Assembly: GCA_008711295.1 (NCBI GenBank)
Contig: VUYV01000123.1
Location: forward strand, 2,066,854 to 2,130,853
Direction of reading: 5' to 3'
Length of the DNA stretch: 64,000 nt
From: Anarhynchus alexandrinus
Taxonomy: Eukaryota > Chordata > Aves > Charadriiformes > Charadriidae
Position 1 is the stretch's first letter. Each line of letters begins with the position of its first letter. The notes beneath the pieces are model-generated. The model was given only the letters and a program-made list of their open reading frames with translations. It did not search any database and was not told the DNA's origin. Made by a program: the position numbers and the translations under genes. Below, piece by piece: positions 22,701 through 34,833 of the stretch.

Positions 22701-24377
22701 TCTCTAACTGGAAACATTGCTGAATGATGTCACATATCATTCCTTTAAACTTATTACCTTGGTTTTGTACTTAAATACATAGTGCTTTATCTGACCAAAT
22801 ATTGGGCTTTCCATCATATTAATCGACAGGCAAGTACTGACAGGTAGAAAATTGCAGATAGAATGAATATAACAAGAAATCATGATCAAACAAGAGAAAA
22901 ATTATTAACAATTTTCTGATCAAATCTCTTTGTAATTCTAGTAGCATTTTTCAGATACTGTCAGAAAAACAACAAAGGCAAAGCATTCTATCTTTAGTTA
23001 GGAATGAGGGGAATATAACTGCCCTATTAGCATTAATTTGGTTTCTGTATTAAGAAAAATTATTCTAGCAGGAAATTAAATATAATGAACTGTACACATT
23101 TAAATTTTTAACAAATCCTATGTTTTCTATCTTGTGAAGTCCAATTTATAGCAAAGATTTTTTTATAATTTAATGTCCTAATTAAATAAATTACTTTCGT
23201 ATTTTAGAATAAAAAAACCTTTAAACAGAGTACTCACTGTATTCACTAGGAGAAGTTTTGTCTAGCTAAGTCAGGCATCTTCCTATGGTCTTGATTTCTC
23301 TATTAGGAGTTATCCTCTCTGTCTTCTACCTTTCCATAGAATAGATATAGAGAAAAAAAAATGGAGGAAAGAAATTGAAGTCACTGCCTCATAGATTTCA
23401 ATTTATGAAATAGTATTTTTCTTGGAAGCTTCACAGTCACGAGAAGCATTCCTGAGAAACCCTCCCAATGAGGCCTGACCAGGAAATGAAGCTTCTTTCT
23501 TGGTGCTGTCTCTTGTTGGTTGTTTTTGTTTTCATAAGATATGTTTGATATGTTACCTCAGAATTTATGAAGTAATGAGTGCCTAGTTTTCTATAATTGT
23601 GAATGTTTTTCCTAGCTCCTGGAGAAAAAAAAAAAAGTTCCATGCTTTATGTTGCATCTTCTCAGTTTCTCCTCATTACTGAGAAAACTTGCCAATGTTG
23701 TTTGCTGTCTGTCACATCTCAAGATACCTGATTTTAACCATTTTTTTATAGTTACTGATGATTAGAAGCACACCCTGCCAAATTGTTTGGATAGTCAGCA
23801 ACACACAGTATCAGCACTGGAGGAAAATGTTTCGACTCTCAATGTGTTGCATATGCAGAAGTTTCCCCAACTGATGTCCTTTCCATGCTGGAAAGAAAAA
23901 AGCGGCTAGAAACAAAGAAACATAAATGTTTAGGAAATGCTAATAGTATAAGGGTTTGCCTACATATATGAATATGGCAAGTGCCTATGGAGTGGTCCCA
24001 GAGGTATCCAGTACTGGATTGCCCCGTACCCTGTTTGCTACCTGTGTCAGTGGGGTTCATGTGGCCTATTTTTAGGCACTGTTACCTCTATGGACAGTGA
24101 CTTGATTTTTGGATGTGTTCATCTTTCTCATTTGACTACAGAGGAAGATTAAGGAATCGATTCACTGAGCTGAGGAAACTCAGTTATGCATATAAAGCTA
24201 ACTCATGGGACTCCAGATCTCTGCGTTCATGCAGTCTGTTGTGCCAAAAATTCACTGGTGAAAAAAGGCCCTTTTCCTCCAAGTTTTGCATATACACATT
24301 CCCAGCTTCCCTAGCCTTGACCTGAGTAGTTTTATGGAGTGAAGAACTATAATAAAAACAGACACTAGTTGACCACC
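19746..24377. other. Long unique AT-rich block
   Basis: About 4.6 kb without a recognised transposon, RNA or gene. Open frames stay below about 75 codons and carry no motif. Could be intronic or intergenic; sequence alone does not decide. Confidence 0.55.
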
Positions 24378-24959
24378 TGTTATGGTTTGAGAGTCCCATA
24401 ACAATTTGTTGTCATTTAGACAATCATTCCATCACCTGATGAGCCCTCCCCACCTGGGAAAAGGAATTGGGAAAAACAAGGAAACCCGGGAGCTGAAGTA
24501 TAAACAGATTTAATAGAATAAGATTAGATAATTAACATTAACAGCACTAAAGAACTGATATTGATCCCGACACCAATACAGACTATGCTAAGATTATACT
24601 CAGCCAACTATATCAGTAGGAAGCTGTGCACTCCCAGCAGTGGACAGAAAATATTTGACACTGCAAGCGCTATGGCTTCAGGAGGAAAGGAAGGCCTCAG
24701 GGGTCCAGCACCAGGGCACAAAGTTCTCAGGATGGCAGCCATCAAGGGAGAGAGAGAACTTCTCAGCAAACTTTCTAATTTATAGTGAATGTGACGTTGA
24801 TGGTATGAAATAATCCTGTTGGCCAGCTTGGGTCAAGAGCCCGGGTCTTGCTCCTCCTCATCCCTGCACCTGGCAAGCTTGAAAACACTGAGACCTTGAA
24901 ACCCACATACCATAGCTGGCTGTAAAGTAAATATTTTCATGAATTCAGACACTGACTCA
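24378..24959 (-). mobile_element. Solo LTR, avian endogenous retrovirus family (inverted)
   Basis: About 582 bp, recognised as an avian LTR from its characteristic stretches: TGTTATGGTTTGAGAGTCCC at the left, GAGCCCTCCCCACCTGGG, AGGAAGCTGTGCACTCCC, and the block from GACGTTGATGGTATG to CATACCATAGCTGGCTG. The minus orientation is inferred because other LTRs here end in ...AACCA(C/T)(A/G)ACA, the reverse of the left end. The right end is set at ACTGACTCA (24959). No target duplication was found. No retroviral gene lies alongside. Confidence 0.72.
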
Positions 24960-26572
24960 TGATTCTATGATTCTAAGTGTTCCCTCAGAAATTCTAACTT
25001 ATCAGTCGAAACCATGTTGGAAGGATATGGAGTATGTTTTAGATTAATTGATTGGGGGAGGAGATTAAAAAAATATTATTTGCTAAAATATGTAATTTCT
25101 TATGGCTCACTGAAGAGGCTTTTGATTTAATACATTGAAACTGATAGGGTGTTTATAGAAAAAAATACCTTTTTTGTAAAATAACCTTTGCACTACTGTT
25201 TGTGAAATTTATACATGAATATACAAATTCATTAATGACAGACACAGAGTTAAAAAGAACCCCTGTTATTTAGAAGTTGTGGGATTTTTGTGTTGACTTA
25301 GAATACCTAAAGTAAAGTGTAGGGAAAAAAGGAGTCTGCACTCTGCACTGCCACATTATGTGCCTCCTTGCCTGCTTTTCTTGTATCAGCATGTAAGTGG
25401 CATTTTTTTCCTTTCTCGTTACATAAAATGTTTTGATTAATTTTAAAAGGATTCTCAAGTTGTGTTACTTCCTTTAAAATAAAAATAAGTTTGATTTCTC
25501 AATTCCGTCAATATTTTTGGATGAAAAAGTATGAAATCCTTGGGGTTCTGTTCAACTGAATGTTGCATGGCTTCCTAGATCCTGGCTACACTGTAACACA
25601 ACAGATCCAGGACTGGGACTGTGCAAGTGGAAAACCAATGAAAAGCTCTGTTCCACAAGTGGCATAATGAGTTTCTTGACCCTCAGCAAAATCTTTCTAC
25701 TCTCTTCCTTTCTCACCTGACAAAAAGCACAGGTAGCAACTGAAAATGCATGGAAGCAACAATCCTGTTGTTCTCTTCCAGTGAGCAGCCTGTTTTTCTG
25801 GAGAAAAAAAAAAGAATCCTGTTATGGGTGTCATATATTGATTCCTTCTGAGGTAAAGCAGAAATTGCTGCTAATCTGAAACTAATTTGTTTACAGTTTC
25901 CATGAAATGATGCATGTTTATTTTTCTGTTGTCAGCTGCTTTAAGTTCTAGATATTTTTCATATGGGATCACTAAGAAATGTACACGTATTTATACATGC
26001 TTATATACTCTTTATTTGAGGTACAAAAGAGGCACAAATTTTATAGCTGTTGGCTGGTCAGCGAAAGGTGACAAAGTAATCAGAAAATACCACATATAAC
26101 AAAAAAACGCCAAACCAAACAAAAAAAAAAATTCTTTATTGGTACTGGTTGCTTTTTTCAGTGTCTACTCTCCCATTTTTCCCTGGGTGGTACTACATCA
26201 TGTACCAGAACTAGAAGCCAGGCACTGTATGGATCCTGACTCTTTACAGGTATGCAGGAGTAGAGCAGCTTATCCTCTGTATACAGCTGATGGACATCAA
26301 GGCTGTCTCTAATGTTACCTGTTCCCATGAGCAAAGCTACTCATCTCTGTTCAGCCACACTGATTGGTTTAACAGGGATTTGGCATCCAGATTATTTTTT
26401 CCAAGGCAGCATGACAGATACACTGGGTAGTAGAGATCAGACAGCGCCTCGTGTGACTGGCTGCACAGAAAACGGGGTTCACAGAATCCAAGATATTGAT
26501 CTCTTTGTAAATGATCTATATTATTTCATTAATTCTTTTACTGCACTTGCCCTGCACCTTCTAACCGGGTAT
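24960..26572. other. Unique AT-rich sequence
   Basis: No gene recognised. A short GATTCTATGATTCTAAG at 24961-24977, beside the LTR, resembles a CR1 octamer tail. Short open frames have no motif. Confidence 0.5.
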
Positions 26573-27160
26573 TGTGCGTTGAGCTCAACCTGCAGCTAAG
26601 CTCCCACCCCATCACTTGTTCATTCCTCCACAGGAGAATCGGGGAGAGAATTGGAATGGAAAAATTGAGAAAAACTTGTGGGTTGAGATTGAGACAGTTT
26701 AAGAAGGGAAGCAAAGATGCATGCACTAACAAAGCAAAACAAGGAATTCATTTGCTACTTTCCATCAGCAAGCAAATGTCCAAATACTTCCTGGAAAGCC
26801 AGACCCCAGCATGTGCAACGGTTACTTGGGAAAACAAATACCATAACCATGAACATCCCACCTTACTCCTCCTTTTCCTGACCTTTTATCACTGAGCATG
26901 ACATCATGCGGTATGGAATATCCTTTTGGTCAGTTGGGGTCAGCTGTCACAGTCGTGTCCCCTCCCAACCTCTTCTGCACTCCCAGCCTATTCACGGGAG
27001 GGTGGCAGAGTGAGAAGACCCGGAAGCTGTGCCAACACTGTTCAGAAATTCCTGAAACATTGGTGTGCTATCAACACTGTTTTAGTTGCAAATCCAAAAC
27101 CACAGCACCATACGGGCTGCTATGAAGAAAAATAACTCTATCCCAGCCAGACCCAGTAGA
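26573..27160 (-). mobile_element. Solo LTR (inverted), related to copies at 60076 and 62346
   Basis: A 588-bp LTR in minus orientation. Reading the minus strand it begins TCTACTGGGTCTGGCTGGGA, the family's TG..CTGGTTTTGGCTGGGAT start decayed. It then carries the block TCATAGTAGC, a short-promoter region and GACAGTTTAA-type sequence (seen on the plus strand as TTGAGATTGAGACAGTTTAA). It ends at the family's GGGGTTAAACCA-type end, here eroded. The matching TATA position reads GTGATAAAA, so the promoter looks degenerate. No clear target duplication, in keeping with an older copy. Confidence 0.82.
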
Positions 27161-28267
27161 CCAAGTATATAATCTAAACACTAAAAATGCAGTGAAACTT
27201 TAATCATAGGAACCATATGTTCAACACAGACTTTGTACCTCAAAGTGCTGTATTTGGGAATTTCACATCCTGCATCTCATTTTCTATATAGCACCCTCTA
27301 TGTAGCTGTCCACAGTCTTTTGATGGACTCCAGACATCTTAGCCTAAATCTAATTCCTTATTAGTCATGGTCCAAAGCTCCACATTGCTGTAATCACACA
27401 GCTATAATTAGATGTTGTTTTTTCCTAAGCTTTCAAATCACTGCATCAGCCTAAAATTGCTGTAGAAATTGTGCTTTTAAAGACATAAAACGTAAAACTA
27501 TAATGGAACTATTTTAGTCAACTTGGCTGCCAAATTTTCACCTACATCTTTAGCATGTGATGAAGCAATCCTCTGAAGAAGGTGTATAAGTTCTGGAAAT
27601 AGTCGATGGGCAGCAGTGAGTGCACTTGAAGATTCCCAGAAATTGAGCACCAAATTTAAACTGGCCTGATTTCTTCCTGGAGATTCTTGAATACATATAG
27701 TCATAAAATATAAGGTCAGCAGTTATTATACAGTTGAGCATATGGTACAAATTTAAAGAATGTCTTGTAAGCCTGATTTTCTTTTTTTTCTCCAAAAATG
27801 AGAGCTGACCTAATAAAAAATACTGACTCTCCATTTCACCTTACTCTGAGAATGCAAATGTGGTATTGTGATAGTTTTTTCACTGAGAAAGGATTGACCC
27901 AGTCTTATTCTTTTAACAATCCTCTTAATAACTTATGGTTTTTGAGATAAGGCAGTCAAGTCAGAATCTCTTAATGTTTAAAATTTCTGTTGACAAAGTA
28001 AAAGATGATTTTTTCAATAATCAACTTTGAAGAAATTAAGTTATCTTTCCTAGAGAGAATGAATTCACTTATGCAGAAGTAATACTTTCAGTATATTAAT
28101 GAACTAAATGTTGTTCACAGGGTGCAAAACTAATCATTTCTGTACTTTCCATTATGTGATTAATGTATAAATGCAGGTATGCACTAATCATTCAGATTGT
28201 ATTTTGCATTACAGTTGGTAAAAATCTAATTAAAGTAATTTAAAATAAAAACAGATTACAGTCATAT

Positions 28268-28330
28268 AATCCACAATTTAATTATTTAATTTAAACATGT
28301 TTTATGAGAACAAGAATTCAATTGTGGATT
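28268..28330. repeat. 11-bp inverted repeat in AT-rich DNA
   Basis: AATCCACAATT at 28268-28278 and its exact reverse complement AATTGTGGATT at 28320-28330, separated by 41 bases that are almost all A and T. Could form a weak cruciform; in such AT-rich sequence it may be chance. Confidence 0.5.
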
Positions 28331-29646
28331 GTTTAATTTATTTAATAATGTGAAAAATGTTACGGATCTTTCTGCTTTTTTAGCAAAAATAACAATAGTG
28401 TTTAATTTTTCTTTTTTTTATGGGAGATGAACTTCTGGAAAACACTGTTTCTTTGATTGCAAATCTATAATTCTTCAGAAAAAAAGCACAATATTAGCTC
28501 AATGAGAGTACTTATATGTCATATTTTTTGTTATTTTCAAAAAAGAGATTGGTGTCTTTTTCTAATTGATTTGGTCGCTCAGCATGGTCAAGTGCCTTAC
28601 AATAAGAGAAAACATGGATAGAAGCAATAATTGACATGAATCAGCAGAGGAAAGAGAAACTTGTCAAGGCTGCAGGACTCAGGTGAACATTGAAAATGTA
28701 GTGAACATGAGGGAGAAAAAAACTAAAATTCTTCTGAATTTACCTAAAAAGAGCATGAGAACTTAAAAGGGCAGAGGGGCCTTGAATGGAGTAGAAAATT
28801 GAAATGAACATGGGAATCACTGTGAAGTGTTGAATAGTAAAGCTGTAAAACTTCACTGGACAATAAAGGAAACCTGTACTTTTATGACAGCCTAGAACTT
28901 GTTATTCACTCAGATAAAACAGGAGCATGTACATGAGCCCTGTGGTCTAAGGATACAGTAATGAGATCATACCATTTCCTACTGATAAACAGATTAAAGA
29001 TTCGTTTGTTCTAATTTATTTGCTTAGATTTCATTCCTAGAAATCCTCCAGATCACGCTTTGGAAAACTGTTCAAAGTGCACAGGAACTCTGATTTTGGA
29101 AAGCATAGGCAGAAATTAGAACCACAGTCAAGTGAAAGAATATTCTTTGATAGCATCATTCTAGTCATAACTTTAAATTTTCTTGGATATGTCTCTACAT
29201 AAATTACAGAAGACTTTTAGTGAGGTAGACTGTAGATATTCAGGACATGATAAACAGCATTTTCCTTAAGGCCTAACGAAAGATGAAGCAAGCAAGAAAT
29301 TTCTATATTTTTGTTTATTTTATATTGCAGAACATAGGGGGTTTTTGATAGTATGTTAGGCTTTATTAGACAGTGACACAGATCCAGAATAGATTTTGAG
29401 AGCTCTAAAGTCCTGCAATGTTTATTATATTTATTTATAATATACATTATGCAAGTTGAAGTCCGTGCTTTCTTGCTTCCTATCAATGACTTTTTGATCT
29501 ACACATGTCAGAGCATTTTAAATGACAGAAATGATTTTTTTCCTCTCTCTTTCAAATGAAAGAGAAGGAATCTCAGGTCTGAGATCTTTTTTGGTCAATT
29601 ATAGACAGTTTGGGTTTTGCTTATTTTTAAGTCAGTCTTCATATTT

Positions 29647-29670
29647 ATTTGTTTGTTTGTTTGTTTGTTT
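29647..29670. repeat. (TTTG)n microsatellite
   Basis: Six tandem TTTG-type units. Confidence 0.85.
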
Positions 29671-32600
29671 CTTTTCTGAACTGTTTATTTTTCCAATTCA
29701 TTTTATCTCACTGATGACCTGAGAAATCCAGTATTTACCCAGCTCCAATGAAAAGAAAAGGGAGCAGATGTATGAGAAAATAAGCATAGTTCTTTCTATT
29801 CTATGTGTAGTCTACTTGTACTGAATATTAAGAGGTTCCACTGAAGAAAAAAAAAAAAAAAACAACAAACAACAACAAAAAAACCCCAGTGGAATACTCT
29901 AAATATGAATGTTTTTAACCTTTGAATTTACAAAAAATATCAGGTAGGTATTTTGCAAATGACAATGTGTAAAGCCAAAGCAAATTAATCCTGATCTTTA
30001 TTTGGATACATTTATATGTACCTTCGAGACATCTGTTTCTGTGATGATAACATAGAAAAGTTGCATAAAGCATAAGGAAGCACTTCTACCTAAAATATCA
30101 CACCATTTTTATGCATCAATTCCACTTACAATTATTTGTATACAGGAAATTTCAGAGTAATACCTAACATTTATGGGGTGTGCTTTATTACTATGTGTAG
30201 TAGCATATTCACATTTGAAAGTGAAAAATTTTTTTAAATGTCTTTCAAACAATATGCAGAGTTCTAGGATCTTTGATACACAAATTAGTGTCTTTAGAGC
30301 CAATGGCAATTCAAATGGGAATGTGATTGTAAAATGTCAGTCCAAAAGCTTGATCTTAAACTAGCCCTACACACATTTCAATAACCACTACCAAAAGTGG
30401 AATCAGCTACAAGACCATGAAAGAGATCAGCCAGGAAATCATAAAGCCACATGACATTGATGGGAAATACATTCCAGATTTGGCATCTGGTTTCATTGTT
30501 GAAGGAGATAACGACTGATCCCTTCTCAGAAGCAAAAAGCGTAAGTCACTGCAGGGTTGAAGTCATACAATAACAATACTCATTAGTTTATTTAGCATGT
30601 TATTTGTAAAATTAACTACCTTTAAACTTTATAAACCCAGTTCTGCATTTTCAGGAAAGCTGCTGTCTTCATTTGTTTAGAGCAGAATATGGATTGGCAC
30701 CCAGCATAGTAGAAACATGTACAGCATCTTTTTTGTTGTTGTTTTATTCATTAACAAAAAAGAAGGGTGGAACAGAAGAATTTCAGTGTCCTACCTTTCA
30801 TTATTATTGCTAATATTATTGCTGTTATTCAAGTCCCTTATAATAGTTTTTTGACTATGTAAAATCAATCATGAACCACAAAAACAAAATCCCTACCAAA
30901 CCCTGACCAAAAAAAACCCCCAAAATTATGTATATATAAAACACATAATGCATGTATGTTTGTAGTTCATATGTACATATAGGTATATGGTCTGTATATA
31001 TATAATATTTCCCAGAAACACTGATTCACATGTGTCTTAAAGAACGAAAAAGAAAAAAATATTACTATATTTAAAACCAAAGTATGTAAATTCTACATTA
31101 ATTGCCAGAATGAGTATTTCAAGTCAGATTTGGTAGAAGGAGTATTTTTTATTCTAGTAAAAAGTTGATGTTAAATGTTTTTTTATTTCTTCAGAAATCA
31201 TCCAACTATCTATGTGACTTCAAGCAAAAATAAAATAAGGAAACATTAAGGTAAGAAAACACAGACAATATAAATTGTTTGACATGTTTTAAAATACTTC
31301 TCCTGAAACAATTACTTTCATATTTATAATATATATGAAAGCTACATGTTTCAGTCAGAATTGTTATGAAATTATGTATACACAGATATGTGTGTGTGAA
31401 TATCTACTGGACAAAGATTTGAAATTCTTCAAAATGAGTCTCCATTCCTTATATTTTTCTTACTGAATTCTTTCCTGTTCTTCACATGTTTAATTCATGC
31501 TATTGAAAATAATTGCTTGTATTCAAGCTGTTTGCATGTCCCTTAGCTTTTTTACCATTAGGTATATGAAATACCTAAGTTGTCCAAGCTTTTGACTAGA
31601 AATTCCAAAGGAGATTTTAGGCTGTGTCACTATTAAGATAATCTAAATATTATATTCTAGAAAGCACTACTACACACTTAGGAGATAAACAAGCTCAAGT
31701 AAATCTTATTTTAAGGTTAGTCCTAGCTTAGAAAGTTTGGTTTTATGTCAGTTTGGGAAGTTGCACAATTTTAGCCTGCTGATGCATGTATGAATTCTGA
31801 TTTCATTGCTGATGCATACTTGTGAGAATTATTTTGAAGACTCTGAGGACCAAGAAGATGACTAAGACAGTCAAGCATCTTGATATTTTGCTCACCTCAG
31901 TTTATAGTACAACCACTTGAGACACTTTAATGATTACTGATTTTCAAAATTTAAAAAGCACCCCACTACTAAAAATCAAACCTCTACATTGCATGTCAAC
32001 TAAGAAACCCCAAAATAGGATCACTGCCTGACATAATTACTTACTTCTGAAAATTGTACTTGTGCATTAATCTTGGCCTTTTTTTTTATTCAGGCACCAA
32101 AGTAGATTGAAAAGTATAAGAGAGAAAATCCGATAAAAGCCAAAAAGGACTGGTGGGTAGCTCCTAGCAGTTTTCCCTTGCTGTCACAGGAGTTACCTCT
32201 AGCCAAAATCAACAGTACCTTGAAGGTGACATTCACACGTGTTAATCTTGACAGTTGCCTCAATAATGTATGATGATCATACTATATAAAATGTATTAAT
32301 TTACTAATATGATGATAACTTTTGCAAACATGGGTAAAGTCATAGAAAAACTAGCATAGCAAATTATCTCTATTTGTATCACATTTTAATTTCTTTTCAG
32401 TGGCTACAGCAATGTTACAGTTAATACTTGTCAATCACAATAAATTAAACTGAACATTTTATATGAAAAGTAATAACATCTCCTAACATTTAACAGTATG
32501 TCCTGGTTTAAGGTAAAACAGAACCAAATTTCTTTTCAGTAATTTTACTTTTCAGTTAAGCCTTTCTGAAATTAATGGCATATTTTTCAGACAGTATCCG

Positions 32601-32834
32601 CTTCTAGCAGATAAAATCTGATGTTTATGGTGAATACCAAGGAATGGTATGCAGAGAGGCTCCTGCTTACACTTATTGCTATAAAAACCAAGGCCAGATA
32701 ACTTTGTTATGCAACAAGTTGGAGGGTTGCAGGTGGAAGACCAAAGAGGGGTTGTACCTGTGGGGAGGAGCAGACAGGACAGGTGTCCCAAAACTGACCA
32801 GTGGGGTATTCCATCCCATCTGCCTCATGCTCAG

Positions 32835-32840
32835 TATAAA
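32835..32840 (+). promoter_or_regulatory. Putative TATA box of the split LTR
   Basis: TATAAA in CAGTATAAAAGCTGAG, at the same place in the LTR as in the copy at 4290-5037. Activity unknown; the downstream LTR is interrupted by a CR1. Confidence 0.5.
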
Positions 32841-33055
32841 AGCTGAGGGATCAAAGGGGTCAGCTTCTTTCTTCAATGGCCAGCGTCCAAGGACAACTCT
32901 GTCTGTTTGTATGCCTTTGATCCCGATTCGTGCATTCCTGAATCCCGTTCCTAAGTTCAGCTCCCATGCGTTGCTAAGTCCTGTCTGGGACTTTCCCTGT
33001 GCCTGTTGGTGAAGTGACGCTCATCCTGGGAGCTCAATACTGTCTTTCTGTATAA

Positions 33056-34628
33056 AATCACAGAATCATAGAATGCTTTAGGTTGGAAAGGACCTTGAAG
33101 ATCATCGAGTTCCAACCCCCCTGCCATAGGCAAGGGACACCTCCCACTAGACTAGGCTGCTCAAGGCCCCTTCGAGCCTGGCCTTGAACACCTCCAGGGA
33201 TGGAGCTTGCACAGCTTCTCTGGGCAACCTCTTCCAGTGCCTCACCACCCTCAGAGTGAAAAATTTCTTCCTAATATCTAAGATAAATCTACCTTCTTCC
33301 AGTTTAAATCCATTCCCCCTTGTCCTATCACTACGTGCCCTTGTAAAAAGTCCTTCCCCAGCCCTCCTGTGGGCTCCCTTTAAGTACTGGAAAGCCGCAA
33401 TAAGATCCCCTGGGAGCCTTCTCTTCTCCAGGCTGAACAACCCCAGCTCTCTCAACCTTTCTTCATAGGAGAGGTGCCCTGGACCCTTGACAATCTTTGT
33501 GGCCCTCTTCTGGACCTGCTCCAACAGGTCCATGTCTTTCTTATGTTGGGGACTCCAGACCTGGATGCAGTACTTCAGGTGGGGTCTCACGAGAGTGGAG
33601 TAGAGGGGCAGAATCACCTCCCTTGACCCACTGGCCACAATTCTTCTGATGAAGCCAAGGATACAGTTGGCCTTCTGGGCTGCAATCGCGCATTGCCATC
33701 TCATGTTGAGCTTCTCATCAATCAGTACACCCAGGTCCTTCTCCTCAGGGCTGCTCTCCAGGCATTCCCCGCCATGCCTGTATTTGTGCTTGGGATTGCC
33801 CCGACCCAGATGTAGGATCTTGCATTTGGCCTTGTTGAACTTCATGAGGTTGGCATGGGCCTACCTCTCCAGCCTGTCCAGGTCCCTCTGGATGGCATCC
33901 CTCCCCTCCAGTGTGTCTACCTCGCCAAACAGCTTGGTATCATCGGCAAACTTGCTGAGGGTGCTCTCGACCCCACTGTCCATGTCACCAACAGAAACGT
34001 TAAACAGCACGGATCCCAGTACCAACCCTTGAGGAACACCACCCGTAACTGGTCTCCACTTGGACATCGAACCGTTGACGGCAACTCTTTGAGTGCGACT
34101 GTCCTGCCAGTTCTTTATCCACCAGGTGGTCCATCTGTTGAATCCATGTCTCTCCAATTTAGAGACTAGGATATTGTTTGAGATGGTGTCAAATGCTTTG
34201 CACAAGTCCAGGTAGATGACATCAGTTGCTCTTCCCTTGTCCACTACCACTGTAACCCCATCATAGAAAGCCACTAAATTTGTCAGGCATGACTTGCTCT
34301 TGGTCATGTCATGTTAGCTGCTACCAATCACCTCTTTATTTTCCATGCGCCTTAGCAGAGTTTTCAGGAAGATCTGCTCCATGATCACACATGATCATGG
34401 TAAGATTGACTGGCCTGTACTTCCCCGGGTCTTCCTTCTTTCCCTTTTTGAAAATAGGGGTTATGGTTCCCCTTTTCCAGTCAGCAGGAACCTCACCAGT
34501 CTGCTGCGACTTCTCAGATATGATGGATAGTGGCTTGACAACTGTGTCTGCCAGTTCCCTCAGGACCCGCTGAGATGTCTCATGAGGTCCCATGGACTTG
34601 TGCACCTCCTGGTTCCTCAGGTCATCTT
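33056..34628 (-). mobile_element. CR1 inserted into an LTR
   Basis: About 1.57 kb of CR1 in minus orientation. The 3' octamer tail is at the left (AATCACAGAATCATAGAATG) and the 5' truncation at about 34628, in the part of ORF2 just before the RT (LRNQEVHKSMGP). It sits in the T/A-rich part of the LTR and is therefore younger than that LTR. Confidence 0.93.
33147..34628 (-). pseudogene. CR1 ORF2 RT and C-terminal region with few lesions
   Basis: Polymerase part of CR1 ORF2. On the minus strand, VHKSMGP and TPIFKKGKKEDPGKYRPVNLT (34336-34641) are followed by a frame change near 34380-34420. A stop (TAA at 34314-34316) lies where SSQHGFTK should read. Then come [43 protein letters not shown] and an intact FADDTKLFG box. 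A second stop, TAG at 33861-33863, replaces the Trp of the usual RWAHANL. It is in the same frame as the first, 151 codons apart. The C-terminal 232 codons (33147-33845) are open to the normal end. Catalytic aspartates are kept, but the stops kill it. Confidence 0.92.
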
Positions 34629-34817
34629 TTATATATTTCATTATTTTATTATTTTATTATTACATTTTCTTTTTATTATTTTATTAATGATTTTTCATTA
34701 ATGTAATTTAGTTTCTTTTCAACTCATAAGTCTCTCATTTTCTCTCCTCTCTGAATGGGAGAGAGATAAGCAAGCATCTGTCATTCATTTTAGTGGCCAG
34801 GCACACTAAACCATGGC

Positions 34818-34833
34818 ATAATAATAATAATAA
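34818..34833. repeat. (ATA)n microsatellite at the LTR edge
   Basis: About five ATA units start at the last base of the LTR. They obscure any target duplication. Confidence 0.75.

Larger units (their letters stand above)
27161..32498. other. Long unique AT-rich block
   Basis: About 5.3 kb with no gene, RNA or transposon recognised. It includes an 11-bp perfect inverted repeat (28268-28330), a TTTG microsatellite (29647-29670), a 17-base poly-A (about 29846-29862) and TATATA-rich tracts near 30940-31010. Confidence 0.55.
32499..34818 (+). mobile_element. Solo LTR, same family as 4290-5037, split by a CR1
   Basis: The LTR begins TGTCCTGGTTTAAGG at 32499, runs to about 33055, is interrupted by an inverted CR1 (33056-34628), and resumes at about 34629 (TATATTTCATTATTTTATT) to end CACTAAACCATGGCA at 34818. 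The two parts add up to about 747 bp, against 748 bp for the copy at 4290, so the insertion removed or duplicated almost nothing. A TATAAAAGC promoter element is at 32835-32840. Neither flank shows a clear target duplication: cagta precedes it and a (TAA)n tract follows. Confidence 0.88.

Noticed and set aside
28268..28330. Inverted repeat as a terminator or RNA hairpin
   Set aside because: An 11-bp stem with a 41-base AT loop in AT-rich eukaryotic DNA has no specific support.
4290..34818. The two related LTRs as the ends of one provirus
   Set aside because: They are about 27 kb apart with many unrelated insertions, no gag/pol/env between them, and the first has its own complete target duplication.
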